Below, piece by piece: positions 12,031-25,600 of a DNA stretch of 64,000 nt. Where the stretch lies: the NCBI RefSeq assembly GCF_037042905.1, contig NC_087254.1, forward strand, positions 18,098,603 to 18,162,602. Direction: 5' to 3'. A model generated the notes under the pieces. It worked only from the letters and a program-made list of their open reading frames with translations. It was not told where the DNA came from and ran no database searches. The DNA comes from Lytechinus pictus. Its lineage: Eukaryota; Echinodermata; Echinoidea; Temnopleuroida; Toxopneustidae. A program made the translations under genes and the position numbers. Position 1 is the first letter of the stretch. Each line of letters opens with the position of its first letter.

Positions 12031-13070
12031 CGATCTCTTCTCAGTCAGGTAGCTAGTTTGATTAATATAAATGGAGGGGTACTGTTTATAATCCAAACTA
12101 GATTATGCTCATTACCACTCTGGCAAAATATTGCATCAGATAGACACTAGACAGACGTGTTAGAGTTAGACTGAAGAATATTCTAGAGATCCAGGGACCG
12201 AGGGAGTGGTGATGACACATTTCGCAATGTTTTGGCCTGTTGGGACTAGTCGTAATTCAGACGTAAGCGCAAAGCATTAATTGCTTCTGGTACTCAAACT
12301 CCAGCAGGCAGCACCACCAGTGCTTCCACTCTTGACTCTTCCTGGAATTCAGGAAATTCGAGGAAGTTTTGTTATTTTCCAGGATCATTCCAGGATGTGA
12401 GAAATTCCAGGAAGTTATCATTTTCGGGAATAATATTATTTTCTGAATATTATGTCAAAATCTATCACAAAATTGGATCTTTTTAATTAAAATGTCAAAA
12501 ATTTTGCTCGCTCGCAACTCTTTATAAACTTAGCCTGTTACGTCATGTTTCGCCCCCCCTCTAAATATTTGGCTCACTTACGCGGCACTGGGCCCTATAT
12601 TCAATGGTATTTCATTTGTTTTTGTGTGTTTATAGAAGAGAATTATGACTTATTAAAGACTGGAGAACATTCGAAAAATTGCAGGATATTTTGTAAAATT
12701 GCAAGTACGGTACTTTTCGAGTAAATTCCAGGAAGTTCCGTTTTGAAAAGTGGAAGCACTGAGCACCACTGATATCTGAATAGTAGGCCTATACAGATCA
12801 GTGGGCAGCGCCCAACACTTGGGGGGAGCAACGGATCGCAAGTTTCATTTCATTTCCACAATTCCGAAACGTTAGAAAACGTTGATATAATAACATAACG
12901 CTAAATAGGGTACTAAAAATACAAAAAATATTTTAAAAAGAGGAGGAAAAAAAGGACCTCCCATTTTGAAGATGAATTTGATCAGATCTAGTCATTAACT
13001 ACTCATTTTCGTTTCATGGCGGTGGCCTAATATCTTTTAAGGATACTGCCTTCAATTTAAAGGCTAAACT
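12031..13070. other. Intergenic; TTCCAGGA-like short repeats and a foldback fragment
   Basis: A TTCCAGGAA-like motif recurs at 12340-12420 and again at 12726-12734. Part of 12470-12540 ('ttttgctcgctcgcaac') resembles in reverse the arm sequence near 13255, suggesting a relic of the neighbouring foldback family. No gene seen. Confidence 0.45.
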
Positions 13071-13489
13071 CAGGGGCTGATCCAGCTCCCGCCAATAGGG
13101 GGGGGGGGGCCGAAATTTTTTTCACCCATATTTTCCCCGATCGGCCGCTCAATGTTGATTTTTGTTTGTTTCTTTGAAGGGGTTGTCTCGGTGGCGTAAT
13201 GAGCCAGTTTTGAGGGGCTTGATACGGCATATTGTGTAAAATTAATGAGAAGTTGCGAGCGAGCGAGCAAAAATTTTGACATTTTGATTACAAAAATCAA
13301 AGTTTGTGATAGATTTTTGACATAACATTTGACAAATATAGGCATATATATCACTTATCCCTTTTCTTTTCTCCCCATTTTTCTTGGTCGTGAACAATTG
13401 GGGGGGGGGGCAAAACGCCGATATCCTAACAGTCATTTCTTAGCTTTATTTTTATAAAACAACATAAAAATGTAATAATCTCTTCAGCC

Positions 13490-15990
13490 CTATTTGAATA
13501 ATACAAGCGCAAAGCGCGAGCTGAAATTTCATGTATTTTGTCCTGAAAATTGAATATTCTGGGCAATGTTTGTGAACCTGAACAAGATGCGTATGTAACT
13601 AGATAATTACTGCGATAGCGAAGCCCGAGCAGAAATTTTCAAAATTGGTTCTGGCTTGATCGAAAAAGGACCTGTTAAGACCGATTTGCAGTTAGCCATT
13701 AAGACGATACATATTTCAACATTTAGATAATGCGAGAGCGAAGCGCGAGCTGAAAATGTTTTGACATTGCGAGCTATAAAATTGACATTCTAAGCTCTTT
13801 TTAAAATAAACGGCATTGGTGAAAAAAAACTAAACAATTGATGCGAGCGCAAAGCGCGAGCGAAAAAAAGATATTTCAGACCTAAAAATGGGACACTCTA
13901 TTCATTTTTTCTAAATCATGAAAAAAGAAGTTCTTACATTAATAATGCGAGCGCAAACTGGATAATTTTAGCACGTTTTGAATAAAGATCAAGCTGCATA
14001 TCTCAATAAACATGTGTGCGCCTGTTTTAGAGTTAGACAGAATCTGAGCATTCTGAATACATTTAATTTTTATCATGAAAATTGATAATGTGATCGCGAA
14101 GCGCGAGTGGAAAATATTTGATATTCCGATATAAAAAGGGTGAATTTAAATACTATCTAAAGCACTGTGCAGGGAAATTGTGAAGTATATGTGGATAACA
14201 CTTAATAAATGATGCGAGTGCGGAGCGCTATAGCTGATATTTTTATTATTATTCTGACCTAGGACCTGGACATTCTAAGCCTAAGGACATTTTGTCATCA
14301 TATGAAAATGATGACTATCTTCATATTCCTCTTCCTAAGCGCGATATGAAACTTGTCGAAATTCCTTTCTGAAACAAGGGACAATTTAGTTATTAGGAAT
14401 TCATTAAAATTTTATTATCATATTTATTAATATAATAAGCCTAATTAGTGAGTAAAAATTTGTTGATATTAGAGGCCAGAAGACTGAATATTTCAAGCAC
14501 TTTTGTAAGCATGAATAGGATTTATGAGTTGATATATTTTTAACTACTAATGCGAGCGCAAAGCGCGAGACTATTTTTTTTAAACTGTCGTAAAAGGGGG
14601 ATTTTGAGTAGTTTGTTATAGAATTGATATATTTATAAAGGATCTTATGGAATACACAAAGACAATATGTAGGCCTACTTGGCAAAGCAAATAATGCGAG
14701 CGCACAGCGCAAAAAGCTGCAAATGAAAATTACACCATAAAACAGGCATTTCACAGAGCACTTAAAAAAAAATCAATTTTTAAATAAAAAATAATAATAA
14801 AAGCTCGATGTCCGAGCTGAAAAAATGTATTGACTTAAAAAAACTTGATATTTTAGCTACACATCAGCCTATTGAGCAAGATATGTATCACATCGAACAC
14901 GGGCTATGCGAGCGCGAAGCGCGAGCGAAAATCTTATAAAGTCACATGAAATATATATTTTCAAATTATATTCCAAGTCTTTCCCTGACCTTATTTTATT
15001 CACTCGTCTCCCTCCTCTTATTTTTCCTCTTCTTTTGTTCTCCTTTCTTTCCCCTTCTTCTTCTTTCTTTCCCTTTTTCCCCTTTTTTTTGCTCCGCCAA
15101 TAGGGGGGGGGGGCCTGGATCCGCCTATGAAACGTATTTGTTAATGCGAGCCGTCTGTGAAATAGGGCCTACGTCTATTCGACTGTAATTCCTATCGACT
15201 GAAATTTGGGGATTTCTGTGTTGCCTTTTTAAAAATTATTTATTTAGATCTTTTTTTTTTGGCTCTTTACAATGGTTTGTTAGCTTATGGGAGAGAATCG
15301 TCTCGTCCCACCGTGCCGTCTCGAAAAATTTTTCAGCCATATTTTCCCCGATCGGCCGCTCGATCGTAGTTGATTATATTTGTGCCTTATAGCCACTTCT
15401 TAGCTTTATTCTTATAAATCAACATAAATATATTATACTGTCATATTCCTTGTTTAGATAGTGCGAGCGTGATCGGAGCGCGAGCTAATTTCTTTTAAAA
15501 TTTCATGTAGCACCCTATTCTGTCCTAAGATTCTGAACAGATGTGTATGCAACTGAATAATTACTGCGAGCGCGAAGCGCGAGCAAAAACTTTAAATATA
15601 CGTTTTGATCTGATCGAAAAGTGACATCATGCTTGCAGTTAATTAAACATGAAGACGTTACATAATTTCAACAATCAAATAATGCGAGCACAAAGCACGA
15701 GCTGAAAATTTTTGACATTTCTACCAAAATTCCAAGCACTTTTTGTAATCGTGAACAGGATAGGTAGGTTTTACATAACCAAAGAATTGATGCGGAAAAA
15801 TTCGAGATTTAGACCTAAAAACGGGACACTCTATTCATGCTTTGTAAACCATTAAAATGATAAGTAATTGGGGATCTTCCAACATTCATAATGCGAGCGC
15901 AAAGCGCGAGCCAAAAATTTTTGATATTCTGATCTTAAACTGGATAATGATTTAAAAAGAGAACAAGCTGTCTATCTGAATAAACATGCG
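13490..15990 (+). repeat. Array of GCGAGCGCAAAGCGCGAGC units, forward arm
   Basis: A core close to TGCGAGCGCAAAGCGCGAGC, itself nearly palindromic, recurs every 100-250 bases (for example near 13500, 13735, 13842, 14100, 14550, 14695, 14905, 15565 and 15890) between AT-rich spacers. Confidence 0.8.
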
Positions 15991-16151
15991 CGCGTGTGTT
16001 TCCGATTTACTGGGTATTCTGAATGCATTTTTTTTAGGCAGACTGAAATAAAAAGAAATGTTTCATCGTCTATTTTTATTTTTACATTTTATATATATAT
16101 ATATATATATTTTTTTTTTTTTGGGGGGGGGGTGGTATTTCTCTTCATGCT

Positions 16152-16307
16152 CAGGGTTCGCGAAGCGGGGGGGGGGGGGCTGGGGGGCTTCAGCCCCCAC
16201 TTTTTCCAAAACCGTGTACAAAATCGTAAAAATGACCACATGATTGTGATTTTTTGCATGGTCATGCAGCCCCCCCCCCCACTTTGAAAACCGTTCCGCG
16301 GCCCCTG
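16152..16307. mobile_element. Short inverted-repeat element, CAGGGGCCGCGG class, copy A
   Basis: It starts CAGGGTTCGCGAAGCGGGG and ends CCGTTCCGCGGCCCCTG. The interior ('gtgtacaaaatcgtaaaaatgacc') is closely related in reverse to that of 42959-43116. It is nested at the centre of the 6.1-kb foldback. Confidence 0.6.
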
Positions 16308-17879
16308 ATGCTATTCGTACTTCATGCCAGGGGTGGCTAATGGGGCCTTGTGAGACTTCCCCTTGTCCACAACTAAATGACTGTTTCTGGGGTTTTTTTT
16401 TTTGGGGGGGGGGGGAATTGTCTGTTTGTTTTCTTGTCAAAAAATTGAAAATTGAAAATATGCCTACATCCAGTATCCAGTCCATTTTTGATACCTCAAG
16501 TCAACTTAAAGTGGAAAGTAAAAAAGTCATATTTTAATGATGATAAGCCTACTGTTAATATGACATAATATAATCATATTACAAGTAAAAAGATCAACAC
16601 AGTAAAATGAATAATATTCAAAACGAAATCAGAAGAATTGATATAGGGAGAGGGGGTTAACTAAAAAGCAGATCGAGCTGCTTGTACTGTGTATGCCCCC
16701 TGTAATATTAAAATACATGTATATCATATTAATTTTGTATTAAGAAAACAAACAAAAAAACGACTTAATGAATGAAATACGTAATAAAAATCATTGATAA
16801 CTATGATAGTCTCAAGTTCTAAAAAGGCAAGCCCCCCCCCCCCCCCAAAAAAAACATTTCGATAGTACAGTATTAGTCGCTATCTGACCGCGTTTTTACA
16901 TACGACTACGAGCGTGCTCATAATTCCGATCGCACTTATTGGTCGCTCATTTTAATCGCTCCATGACAACAATTGACGCCACATCAAGCAGTCCGTCCGG
17001 TCGGATTTAGGCATTATTAATTCTGTAAGTTATGACATTTGAGTTATATTGAATCAATTTTGTAATAATACTCAGTATTATCGAACGGTGAAATATGTTG
17101 GATTCCTGAAAGTCTATCACGGTTGAGGTTATTTTCAGTTGATCAATAGATGGAAATATTAAGATTTTAGTTCGGTCCCACGTGCAGAAATTTTTGTAAA
17201 TGTAAGGCCCACGGCCATATTCTTTCTAGAACAAGATGAATAATTGAATCAATTGGCGGAGCTAAAAAAGGGGAAAGGGAGAAAAAAAAAGGAGAAGAGA
17301 GGAGAAAAGAAAAGAAGAGGGGGAAAAAAAAGCAGGAAGGTGATGAGTGATTAAGGTAAGGGGAAGGAATTAAAAAAAAAATTGATGACGATGTCACTGA
17401 AATTCAAAGTCAAACGGTCTAAAAAAAATTTTGCTCGCCCTCACATTGCATATTCGATGGAGTACATATCTGCTCAATTAATAGGCTAATATGGAGCTTA
17501 AAAAATCAAGCTTTGAAGTCAATAATAATATGCAAAACTTATTTCACTTTTCAGCTCGGACATCGAGCTTTCCTCATAATCACATTTTGTTTGGATTTAG
17601 TTTAGGCCTAGGCCTATAGTTAGATCTACAAGTTGATTTTCAAAAAGTGCTCTGTAATGTCTGTTTTCTTGTCTAAGTATCAACACTTACAGCTCGCACT
17701 CGTATTTCAGTCGTCAAGTACCTATTCTCTTTGTGTATTCCATAAAGTTCTCAAAATATCTCCTTTACAGGTCTGATTGTCAAGACCTATTAGCTAGCGC
17801 TGCTCAGTCGCATTTTGATTGGTGAGTAATGTAACCGGTACCTCTATAGTGTTAATAACAAACTATTTAAAATTCCCTT

Positions 17880-19020
17880 TTCATGACAGTTTATCAAATA
17901 GTTTAGCTCGCGATTTGCGATCGCATTAATTATTAAAAATATATATTAGCCCATGCGTCCTATTCATAATTACAAAGTGCGTAAAAGTCCAGTTTTCAGG
18001 CCTTAATTTCAACAAATTTCATTAGGTTTATTACATCAAAAAATAAGATAGAAACATTTTCATGACTTCCTTATAATTAAATTATCCCTTTTTTCAGAAG
18101 GGAATATCAGCAAGCATTATTATGCACTTAGGAAGAGGAATTGGTAGACAGTCATCATTTTCCATATGATGACAAAATGTCCTTAGAACGTCCCAGTCCT
18201 AGGTCAAAATAATAATAAGTTTAATAAAAATTTTAGCTCGCGCTTTGCGTTCGCACCATTTATTAAGTGCGATGCATATCCACTTCTCAATTTTCCTACT
18301 CAGTGCTTGAATTAGAGTTTAATTGACAACTTTTCAGATTGGAATACCAAATATGTTCAGCTCGCGCTTCGCGCTCGCATGATTGATTTTCATGATAAAA
18401 AATGTATTTAGGATGCCAAGATTCTAAGTCTAACACTTGCGCACGCATGTTTATTGAGACTCGCGACTTGTTCTTTATTTAAAACATGCTTAAATTACCC
18501 AGTGTCAGATCAGAATACCAAAGAATTTCTACTAGCGCTTCACGCTTGCATTATTAATGTAGGAAATACCCAAATTACCCATCCTTATCATGATTTACAA
18601 AACATAAAGAGTGTCCCGCTTTTGGGTCTAACTCTCTTTTTTTTTCCGCTCGCGCTTCGCGCTCGCATTGTTTAGTTATATACATATCCTATTCATGATT
18701 GCAAAAAGTGCTTAGAATGTCCATTTGTTCAGGTCAGGATGTCAAAAATTTTCAACTCGCTCTTCGTGCTCGCATTATTTGATTGTTGAAATATGTATCG
18801 TATTTATGGCTGACTGCAAACATTCCTTAACAGGTCCCTTTTTGATCAGACCAGAAAGTATACTGTACGAAAAATTTCTGCTCGCGCTTCGCGCTAGCAG
18901 TAATTATGTAGTTTCATACGCATCTTGTTCAGGATCACATACATTACCAAGAATATTCAATTTTCACGACAAAATACATGTAATTTACCCAAAAAAATAG
19001 CCCGCGCTTCGCGCTCGCAC
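17880..19020 (-). repeat. Array of GCGAGCGC units, inverted arm
   Basis: Reverse complements of the same core (GCTCGCGCTTCGCGCTCGCA and variants) recur near 17905, 18235, 18360, 18648, 18755, 18880 and 19000. They mirror the forward array about the axis near 16.15 kb. Confidence 0.8.
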
Positions 19021-19198
19021 TATTTAAATAGAGCTTATGAGATTATTATATATTTATGTTGTTTTATATAGATAAGAAGTGACTACCCCTTCAAAGAACC
19101 AAACAAAAATCAATTTTGAGCGGGTGATCGGGAAAAATATGGGTGAAAACAAATTTCAGGCCCCCCCCCCCTATTGGCAAAGGCTAAATCTGCCCCTG

Positions 19199-19566
19199 GT
19201 GACGCATGTCTGCGCACCTAAATATTGACTGTAAAGCGGATTGAAGATTAAACCTGTCTTTCCTTAAAATTACACAAAAAGCTTTATTTCATATTATATT
19301 TTTTCTTATATTCTGGTCAAGAAGAAGCTAGTGATATAGTGCAAAAAATAAAACTTGTCCATAGATGATCATGGACTATGGCATGCCAAATTAATTAACT
19401 TCATAAAACTGTGATTTTTTTCAGATCTTGATGAAAAGTGTGCAAAAGAGACATCTACCAAATTTCATAGTAATTTATGAATTGGTTTTTGAATAATCAT
19501 ATGACTTTGTCTGCACATCTATTCATTTTGCACAGTAATTGAATTTTTTTTGCCTTCTATTTGCAG
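19199..19566. other. DRC3 upstream sequence
   Basis: Between the foldback element and the DRC3 leader exon. A good acceptor (TTTCTATTTGCAG-like pyrimidine tract, AG at 19565-19566) implies an upstream non-coding exon that I could not place. No promoter motif was recognised. Confidence 0.4.
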
Positions 19567-19631
19567 ATCTCTGTGACCCTGTTAGGTTGATTAATTTTCT
19601 GGTGTTGATTGTGAGAAAGTGAATCGTCAAT
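19567..19631 (+). other. DRC3: DRC3 5' UTR part of the first coding exon
   Basis: The exon appears to start after the AG at 19566 and runs into the ATG at 19632. The context 'gtcaatATGag' has a purine at -3. Confidence 0.55.
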
Positions 19632-22600
19632 ATGAGCCGGCTGTATGACACAGTGGAACCATCCGTAGTGGATGAGATAATGCTTCAGAAAGCTGTAGAG
19701 GAGCAAGGTCCTAAAGAAGAAGCAGGAAGAATAGCCAAGGCTGAAGGAATAGACTTTACAGATGTAACACAGCTCAGATTAGACTTCAAAAGTAAGGAAG
19801 TGTGTTCTGTGCTTTGAACATTGCCAACTCTATAATAATGTAAATTAATTATCTTATTGTCCCTACTAGACTTAAATAGTAAGGAAACATGTTAAAGGGG
19901 TTCTATGCTTTGAACAATGCCAAATCTGTATACTAAATTTGAATAAAAATATAATTTATCACTAGAGAGCAATTACACGAATTGCAAAAAGGAAGAACAT
20001 TGCAGTGCTGTTGCGAGATAGACATGTCTGCACATTATTTATACCTATCATTGTATTATTGTTATAATTCATTTACTCACCATGAAGGGGATATGCATCA
20101 CACCCATCAGATCTGTCGATTAGTTTTTTTGGTTGAAAATGTCATAACAGTCTTTTATTTGTGATTAAAGTCAGTTAACCCGGATTCTTATTCCTCCTCC
20201 CACAGTAGGTAGTTATGTGAGTTATTATGTTTTCACCTTTTCCGTCTGTCTGTCCAATCCGTCCATGAGACATGGCACATTTCTTTTGTTGAAATAAGGA
20301 GAGGACAGATTATTAAACAAGTAAATTGATCCAATGTCCACTGGCATAACACTATATCTATTTTCCTTAATTCAAATCTAGATATCCTCAAAGTTGACAA
20401 TCTGTGGCAGTTCAATAATCTTGTCAAGCTCCAGCTAGATAATAACATCATTGAGAAGATTGAAGGTTTAGACACTCTCCATCATCTGGTTTGGCTTGGT
20501 AAGTTATCAAAATACAAAACCAATTAAAATTATTGCCTGTCTTACTGTTCTCATAAGAACATTTTGATGTTGAAATATCTTAAGCCCAAGGAAATGTAAT
20601 AAGTAATTTTGATTCAACACATAGATTCTTACCAAATGCAAGTATTTTTGTTTTTAATTTTAAATAACATTTCTTTCCCCATTGCGTGTATCATTATTTT
20701 GTTAAGTTGCAGTGCATATAGAAAAAATTATATTATTCCCCCCCCCCCAAAAAAAAAATACAAGTAAGAAAGGATAGACCCTGTATGGACAAAATAGCTT
20801 GGATTATTCATTATCTATTTCAATTTTATGTGACTTTACAATTTAATTATGAGAATACTTTTTTTAGAGATTGAAATCAAGCCTTTCAACAACTTGCCAG
20901 AATGCCAGAACAACAAAAATAAATTGCGACTGTTTGAATTGAATTTAATAACCCTGTTTTATTGCTCTAACTTCCCCCACAGACCTGTCCTTTAATAATA
21001 TTGAAGTGATAGAGGGTTTAGACAAGCTTGAAAATCTTGAAGACCTAACGTTGTATAACAATCGTATCACAACCTTAGAGAACATGGACAGCCTCACCAA
21101 ACTTCATGTTTTCTCTGTCGGCAATAATAACCTTTCATCTCTAGAAAACGTAAGTATCATATCTATATTTCCTCAATTAATGAATGATTACCACTTGCAA
21201 CTTTACTTTTGACCGAGTGCTGTCGTATAGAAAAATCTAATTTCATTATACTGCTTAGTGCCTTGAACCCTCTAGAATAGATATGAGCAAATATTATTAT
21301 TAATATATTAGTATTATAATAATAGCTGGATTTGTATAGTGCTTTTTGCCTGGGGATACAAAGCACTATTATTATACCCCTGCTTTAGCTCTAGCTACCG
21401 CTCAGTGCATACAAGGAATGAATCCTGCTGGCTACCCATTCACCTCTCCTGGGTCAAATGGAGCACAGTGTGGATAAATTCCTTGCTGAAGGAAATTACG
21501 CCATGGCTATGATTCGAACCCACGACCCTCTGTTTTAAAGGCGAGAGTCAGAACAACTAGACCACGATGCGCCCATTATTTATTTTATGAGTATTATTAT
21601 AATTTACTATTGTATTAGTAGTAGTATTTCATTTGTACATGTAGGAAATTAATGAAAATGTTTATTTAATAACACAATTTTTCTTACTTTTAGCTTGAAC
21701 CACTTGCAATAATCCATGCAACTAATATGTGTCATTGTTTAAACCATCCTTTCAATGTTCCATTTCAGTTAATCTACATGAGAAGATTTAAAGGTTTACA
21801 AACACTGAACCTGGCTGGCAATCCATTCTGTGATGATGCAAACTACAAGCAGTATGTTGTCGCTCACATTCCTACCCTAGCTTACCTGGACTTTAGACTC
21901 ATTGATGGAAACACTGTAAGTACAGTCAAACCTGTCTGGAAAGACCACCAAAGGAAGACAAAAAATAGCTGTCTTCATGAACAGGTGGTTTTTTTATGTA
22001 CAGGTTCTTTCATTAATGTTTCAATGGGGGATTTTATTCAGGAGAACCCAAACTTTTGGCAGGTTTGCCTTGATCAAGTTGACATTCTTATTGATATATC
22101 TATTGGATGTCTGTATATTTTCACCAACAGTTTCGCCATTATCAAGGCTTATTTGAAGAGATGGAGTAATATCAAACTCATTCCTTGTTTGAAGCCCCAA
22201 GCAGAAACTATGTCAGACATTGGCAATACTGAATTATCTTTGTACATGTATATCATAGGTAGATTATAGCATGATTGCACATCTATAGGTAACTTATACA
22301 GGGAAATATGCCTTTCAAACAATAATTACTTTTTGTTGCCACTGGATACCTTTTATTGGGAATCCAGAAAGGGGAGTGCAATATCTCTTGACATATAAAT
22401 CAAATTTACTCAACTGGGCACCTTTTGACAGTGATCTGACATATAATCATTAAAAAATACATCGTAACATCCAATCTTGATTGTTTTTTGCTGGATATGT
22501 GAATACAATCTTGACCCAGCTTTTGTTTTTAAATTGAGAGAAGAAGAAATTAATGACCTGAGCATATGTTTGTACTATTGTTTATCATCAGAAAACAGCT

Positions 22601-25600
22601 GCCATGGAGCAGTACAAGTATGCTATTGAAGAATTGATGGCTGATGAGACTGCAGCAGAGAACAAGAGGTTGGAAAAAGAACTTAAAGAGAACAAATTTG
22701 AGAAGCAGAAGGTAGGAAGTTCCTCATGTGTAGCTACTCTCATTTTCTAAGCTTGCATTGTGTTACAGGCCCCATGTGTTCAAATCAATTTGAATTACAC
22801 GTTTTAGTTTATAATTATGATGATGGTCCCTCTTCATCTAATAACTGTACTTGACACAGATAATTATGAATTAAAAAAGAAATGAGAAAGAAAGAAGGTA
22901 CATTTGAGAGATTAGTAAAATGTAAACTTAACATTTGAGAAAAAGCCACCTCAAATCACTTGAAAAATATGAAATATTTCAATGTACTTTCAATGTCTTT
23001 TCCAATGGCAGCAATATGACCAAATTTGTTATGCAGGTGTTGAAAGTTTTTAATAATGGCATCTGTTTTATTCCAACTTCACTATTTGAGAAATACATGT
23101 ATCTAAGATGTGTTTTTGTCATTTTTGACGTGCATTTTTTATCATGCCCTTATTGTCTGTTTAGCTTGCCTACATTGAGAACTTAGATGGACCACATCTC
23201 TTTGATAACATGTTTGCTGAGGATCCAGAAGCAAGCAAACTGGGAGCCTTGCCTGGGGTCGATGAACTATTGGCTGTATATCCTTTTATCACTCAACAAT
23301 ATCAAGATGGTTTTGTGTATTAAAAGGCTATGGGTCATTTCAAAATCGGTGTTGGTGTTGGAAGCATCATTGAACAGGGGAAAAAAAGTTGTGTGGGAGC
23401 CGGGTGAATTCACCCCAAAAATACCATCCAAAGCCCTTGAATACTAAAACCAAAAACAGCTCATCAAAGGGTTGATAAGGTCCGATGTAAACCAGCTAAT
23501 GTAGCGAATTTGAGCTGGTTAGCTAAAAAAAAAAGTGTCCCTGAAAATCCATTACAGTATGTTATCCCCTGCAACTTAGATTGATTTCTATAGTTGCAAC
23601 ATCTAATCTCATTTTACAAAAATGAGTCAAACATGATTATTGATAGCTCAATACCTTTTGAGATTCATTTCAAATTTTGGGCTGTGCTGATTTAAAATTC
23701 AACCTGAGATCAACACCAGAAGGTAAACACCAAACTTCAAAGCACCAGTTCATCTGTAAACCTAACCGATTTACTTGTACTCTGATCATACTGTTTATAT
23801 AAACAAGTGCGTTTCAAAGATTTCTCATGACAGTAAATCTTGAATCTTGATCCCTATTCCAATTGAAATGCTACAAAATGGAAAGATTTAGGAGAATACT
23901 TTTCTTGTAAATGAATGAGATGAATAACTCAACAGCTAGCAACAAACAACTACAGCAATGTCATGCTGCAATTTCTTTTATTATGAAGAGTATATCTCTA
24001 TGATTGATTTTTACACAAATGAAATGATGAAATTGACAAGTTCAGGGTAACAATGTTATGTTATACAGGGCTTGTTAGAAGATTAAATACAGCTGAAGTG
24101 ACTACCCTGGGTAGATATGATTTGTTTTTGCATTATCGTTATGTTTTACTCTGTCCTGTTAAAAAATTTGATGATATTTAAACCCTTAACTGCTGTGCAC
24201 CTATAAAGAGAAGATGGTGGCTATTTGCCAGCAGGTGTTTGCCTTTGGACTTGATGAGCATGAGAAACGATGTAAGGAAGTAGACGAGTTCTATTCCTGT
24301 GTACAAGAAGCTAAAGACGAAAACAAGGACATGGCTGTAGACATCATTGCCGTCTTCAACAAATATAAGAAGAAGGTAGGTAGATTGAATTTCATCTTCA
24401 TTTTGATGAAAGACATTATCTTTGTGAGCAGGCAATTCATTTTGAAATATTCAATTTAGAATGAGATATGTATGTGGATATAGGTTTGTATCAACAACAA
24501 AAAAAAAACTCTGAAACCAACACTAGTTTGTATGAAATGCTATGAATAGGACACAAACAGGCATTTTTGTTATTTAACTTCTCCAGAACAGAAATGCAAT
24601 ACAACGCAGGCATTTTATATATTGTAACTAAAATGTTTGAGGGATCATATTCACTCTTGATTCATGTATGCATGTTGAATAGCAGTGATCCGAATAGATT
24701 TGAGAGTCACTGGTTCAAAGGTAAAATATCACAGAGGTTATCATTTGAAAATTTTAGAAGCAAGGTGTACAATATATTTTTGATCTGTCAATGAAGGAAA
24801 CATAAATTATTTGACTGCATATCTTCATGAATCCATAAACTTATTATACAGACATTATAAATGTTATCTCTACCCTAATATGTTTTAGATTGCACCGTTT
24901 CACGCTTCTGTGTTTCAATAATTGATTTCATCCGACAGTGAATGATTATAGCTTTGAAAATTTTTCATATTCACTCACTTTCACAAGCAAGACCATATAT
25001 AAACCTTTACAAAACCATATTTTTTTAAATTTCAGATTGTGGCAGAGCTGACCGTGATGAGTGACCCAAATGGAATCGAATCTCAAATTACTGAATACAA
25101 AGAAGAAGTTGACACACTTTGGGATAGATTGATGGGATTTGAACTTCAGTTGGTAGATCAACTAGAGGTAAAGTAGAAAATTATTGTTGATGCTCATTAT
25201 TTCTTTTGGTACATTCTTTTCAGTTGACCAGTATTTGATAATGGTGATCCGGCTCCGATAGCGAATTGCAGAAAGTGTTTTGTTTAAATACAACTTTAAA
25301 AATCATGCGTTACTTCTGAATGCGCTGTCCTGATTGGCTGAAAATCAATTTTAATTTGATAATTGGAGTTGTGTTTGATTGCAACTCTCTCTGCATTGGG
25401 CTCCTGGTGTAGTTTTTCTTAGCAGTGTATATAGTTATTCGGTCACTTCTATTTATCAGTTACAACGGGATGGGAAAAAAATTATACCGGTTGGTCAATA
25501 TGCCTAAGTTCAATTTCTCTAGATACTACAGAATTAGAAACGTGACATTTCTGTCTTACAAAAACCTTAATTTTTGTATTGTCTTTGTGCAAATCATATG

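Larger units (their letters stand above)
13071..19198. mobile_element. 6.1-kb foldback element with GCGAGCGC-core arrays
   Basis: The left end CAGGGGCTGATCC at 13071 is mirrored by the end at 19198 (...GCCCCTG). Inside the ends, both arms carry 'gccaataggggggg', then 'cacccatatttttcccgatc', then 'gatttttgtttg', in inverted orientation. A pyrimidine tract near 14990-15110 pairs with a purine tract at 17250-17345. The axis is near 16.15 kb, marked by (TA)n and long G runs. A second, direct copy of the left-arm motif occurs near 15330-15370, so the left half is partly duplicated. I found no transposase frame and no clear target duplication. It fills most of the DRC3 upstream region. Confidence 0.8.

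Noticed and set aside
13490-19020. Regularly spaced 20-base repeats resembling a CRISPR array
   Set aside because: Units sit in opposed arms of a foldback element in an intron-bearing eukaryotic genome, spacing is irregular, and there are no cas genes.
22020-22269. Extension of DRC3 exon 4 by read-through to 22269
   Set aside because: A good donor at 21916 and a phase-matched next exon at 22592 restore family sequence; the read-through tail does not resemble DRC3.
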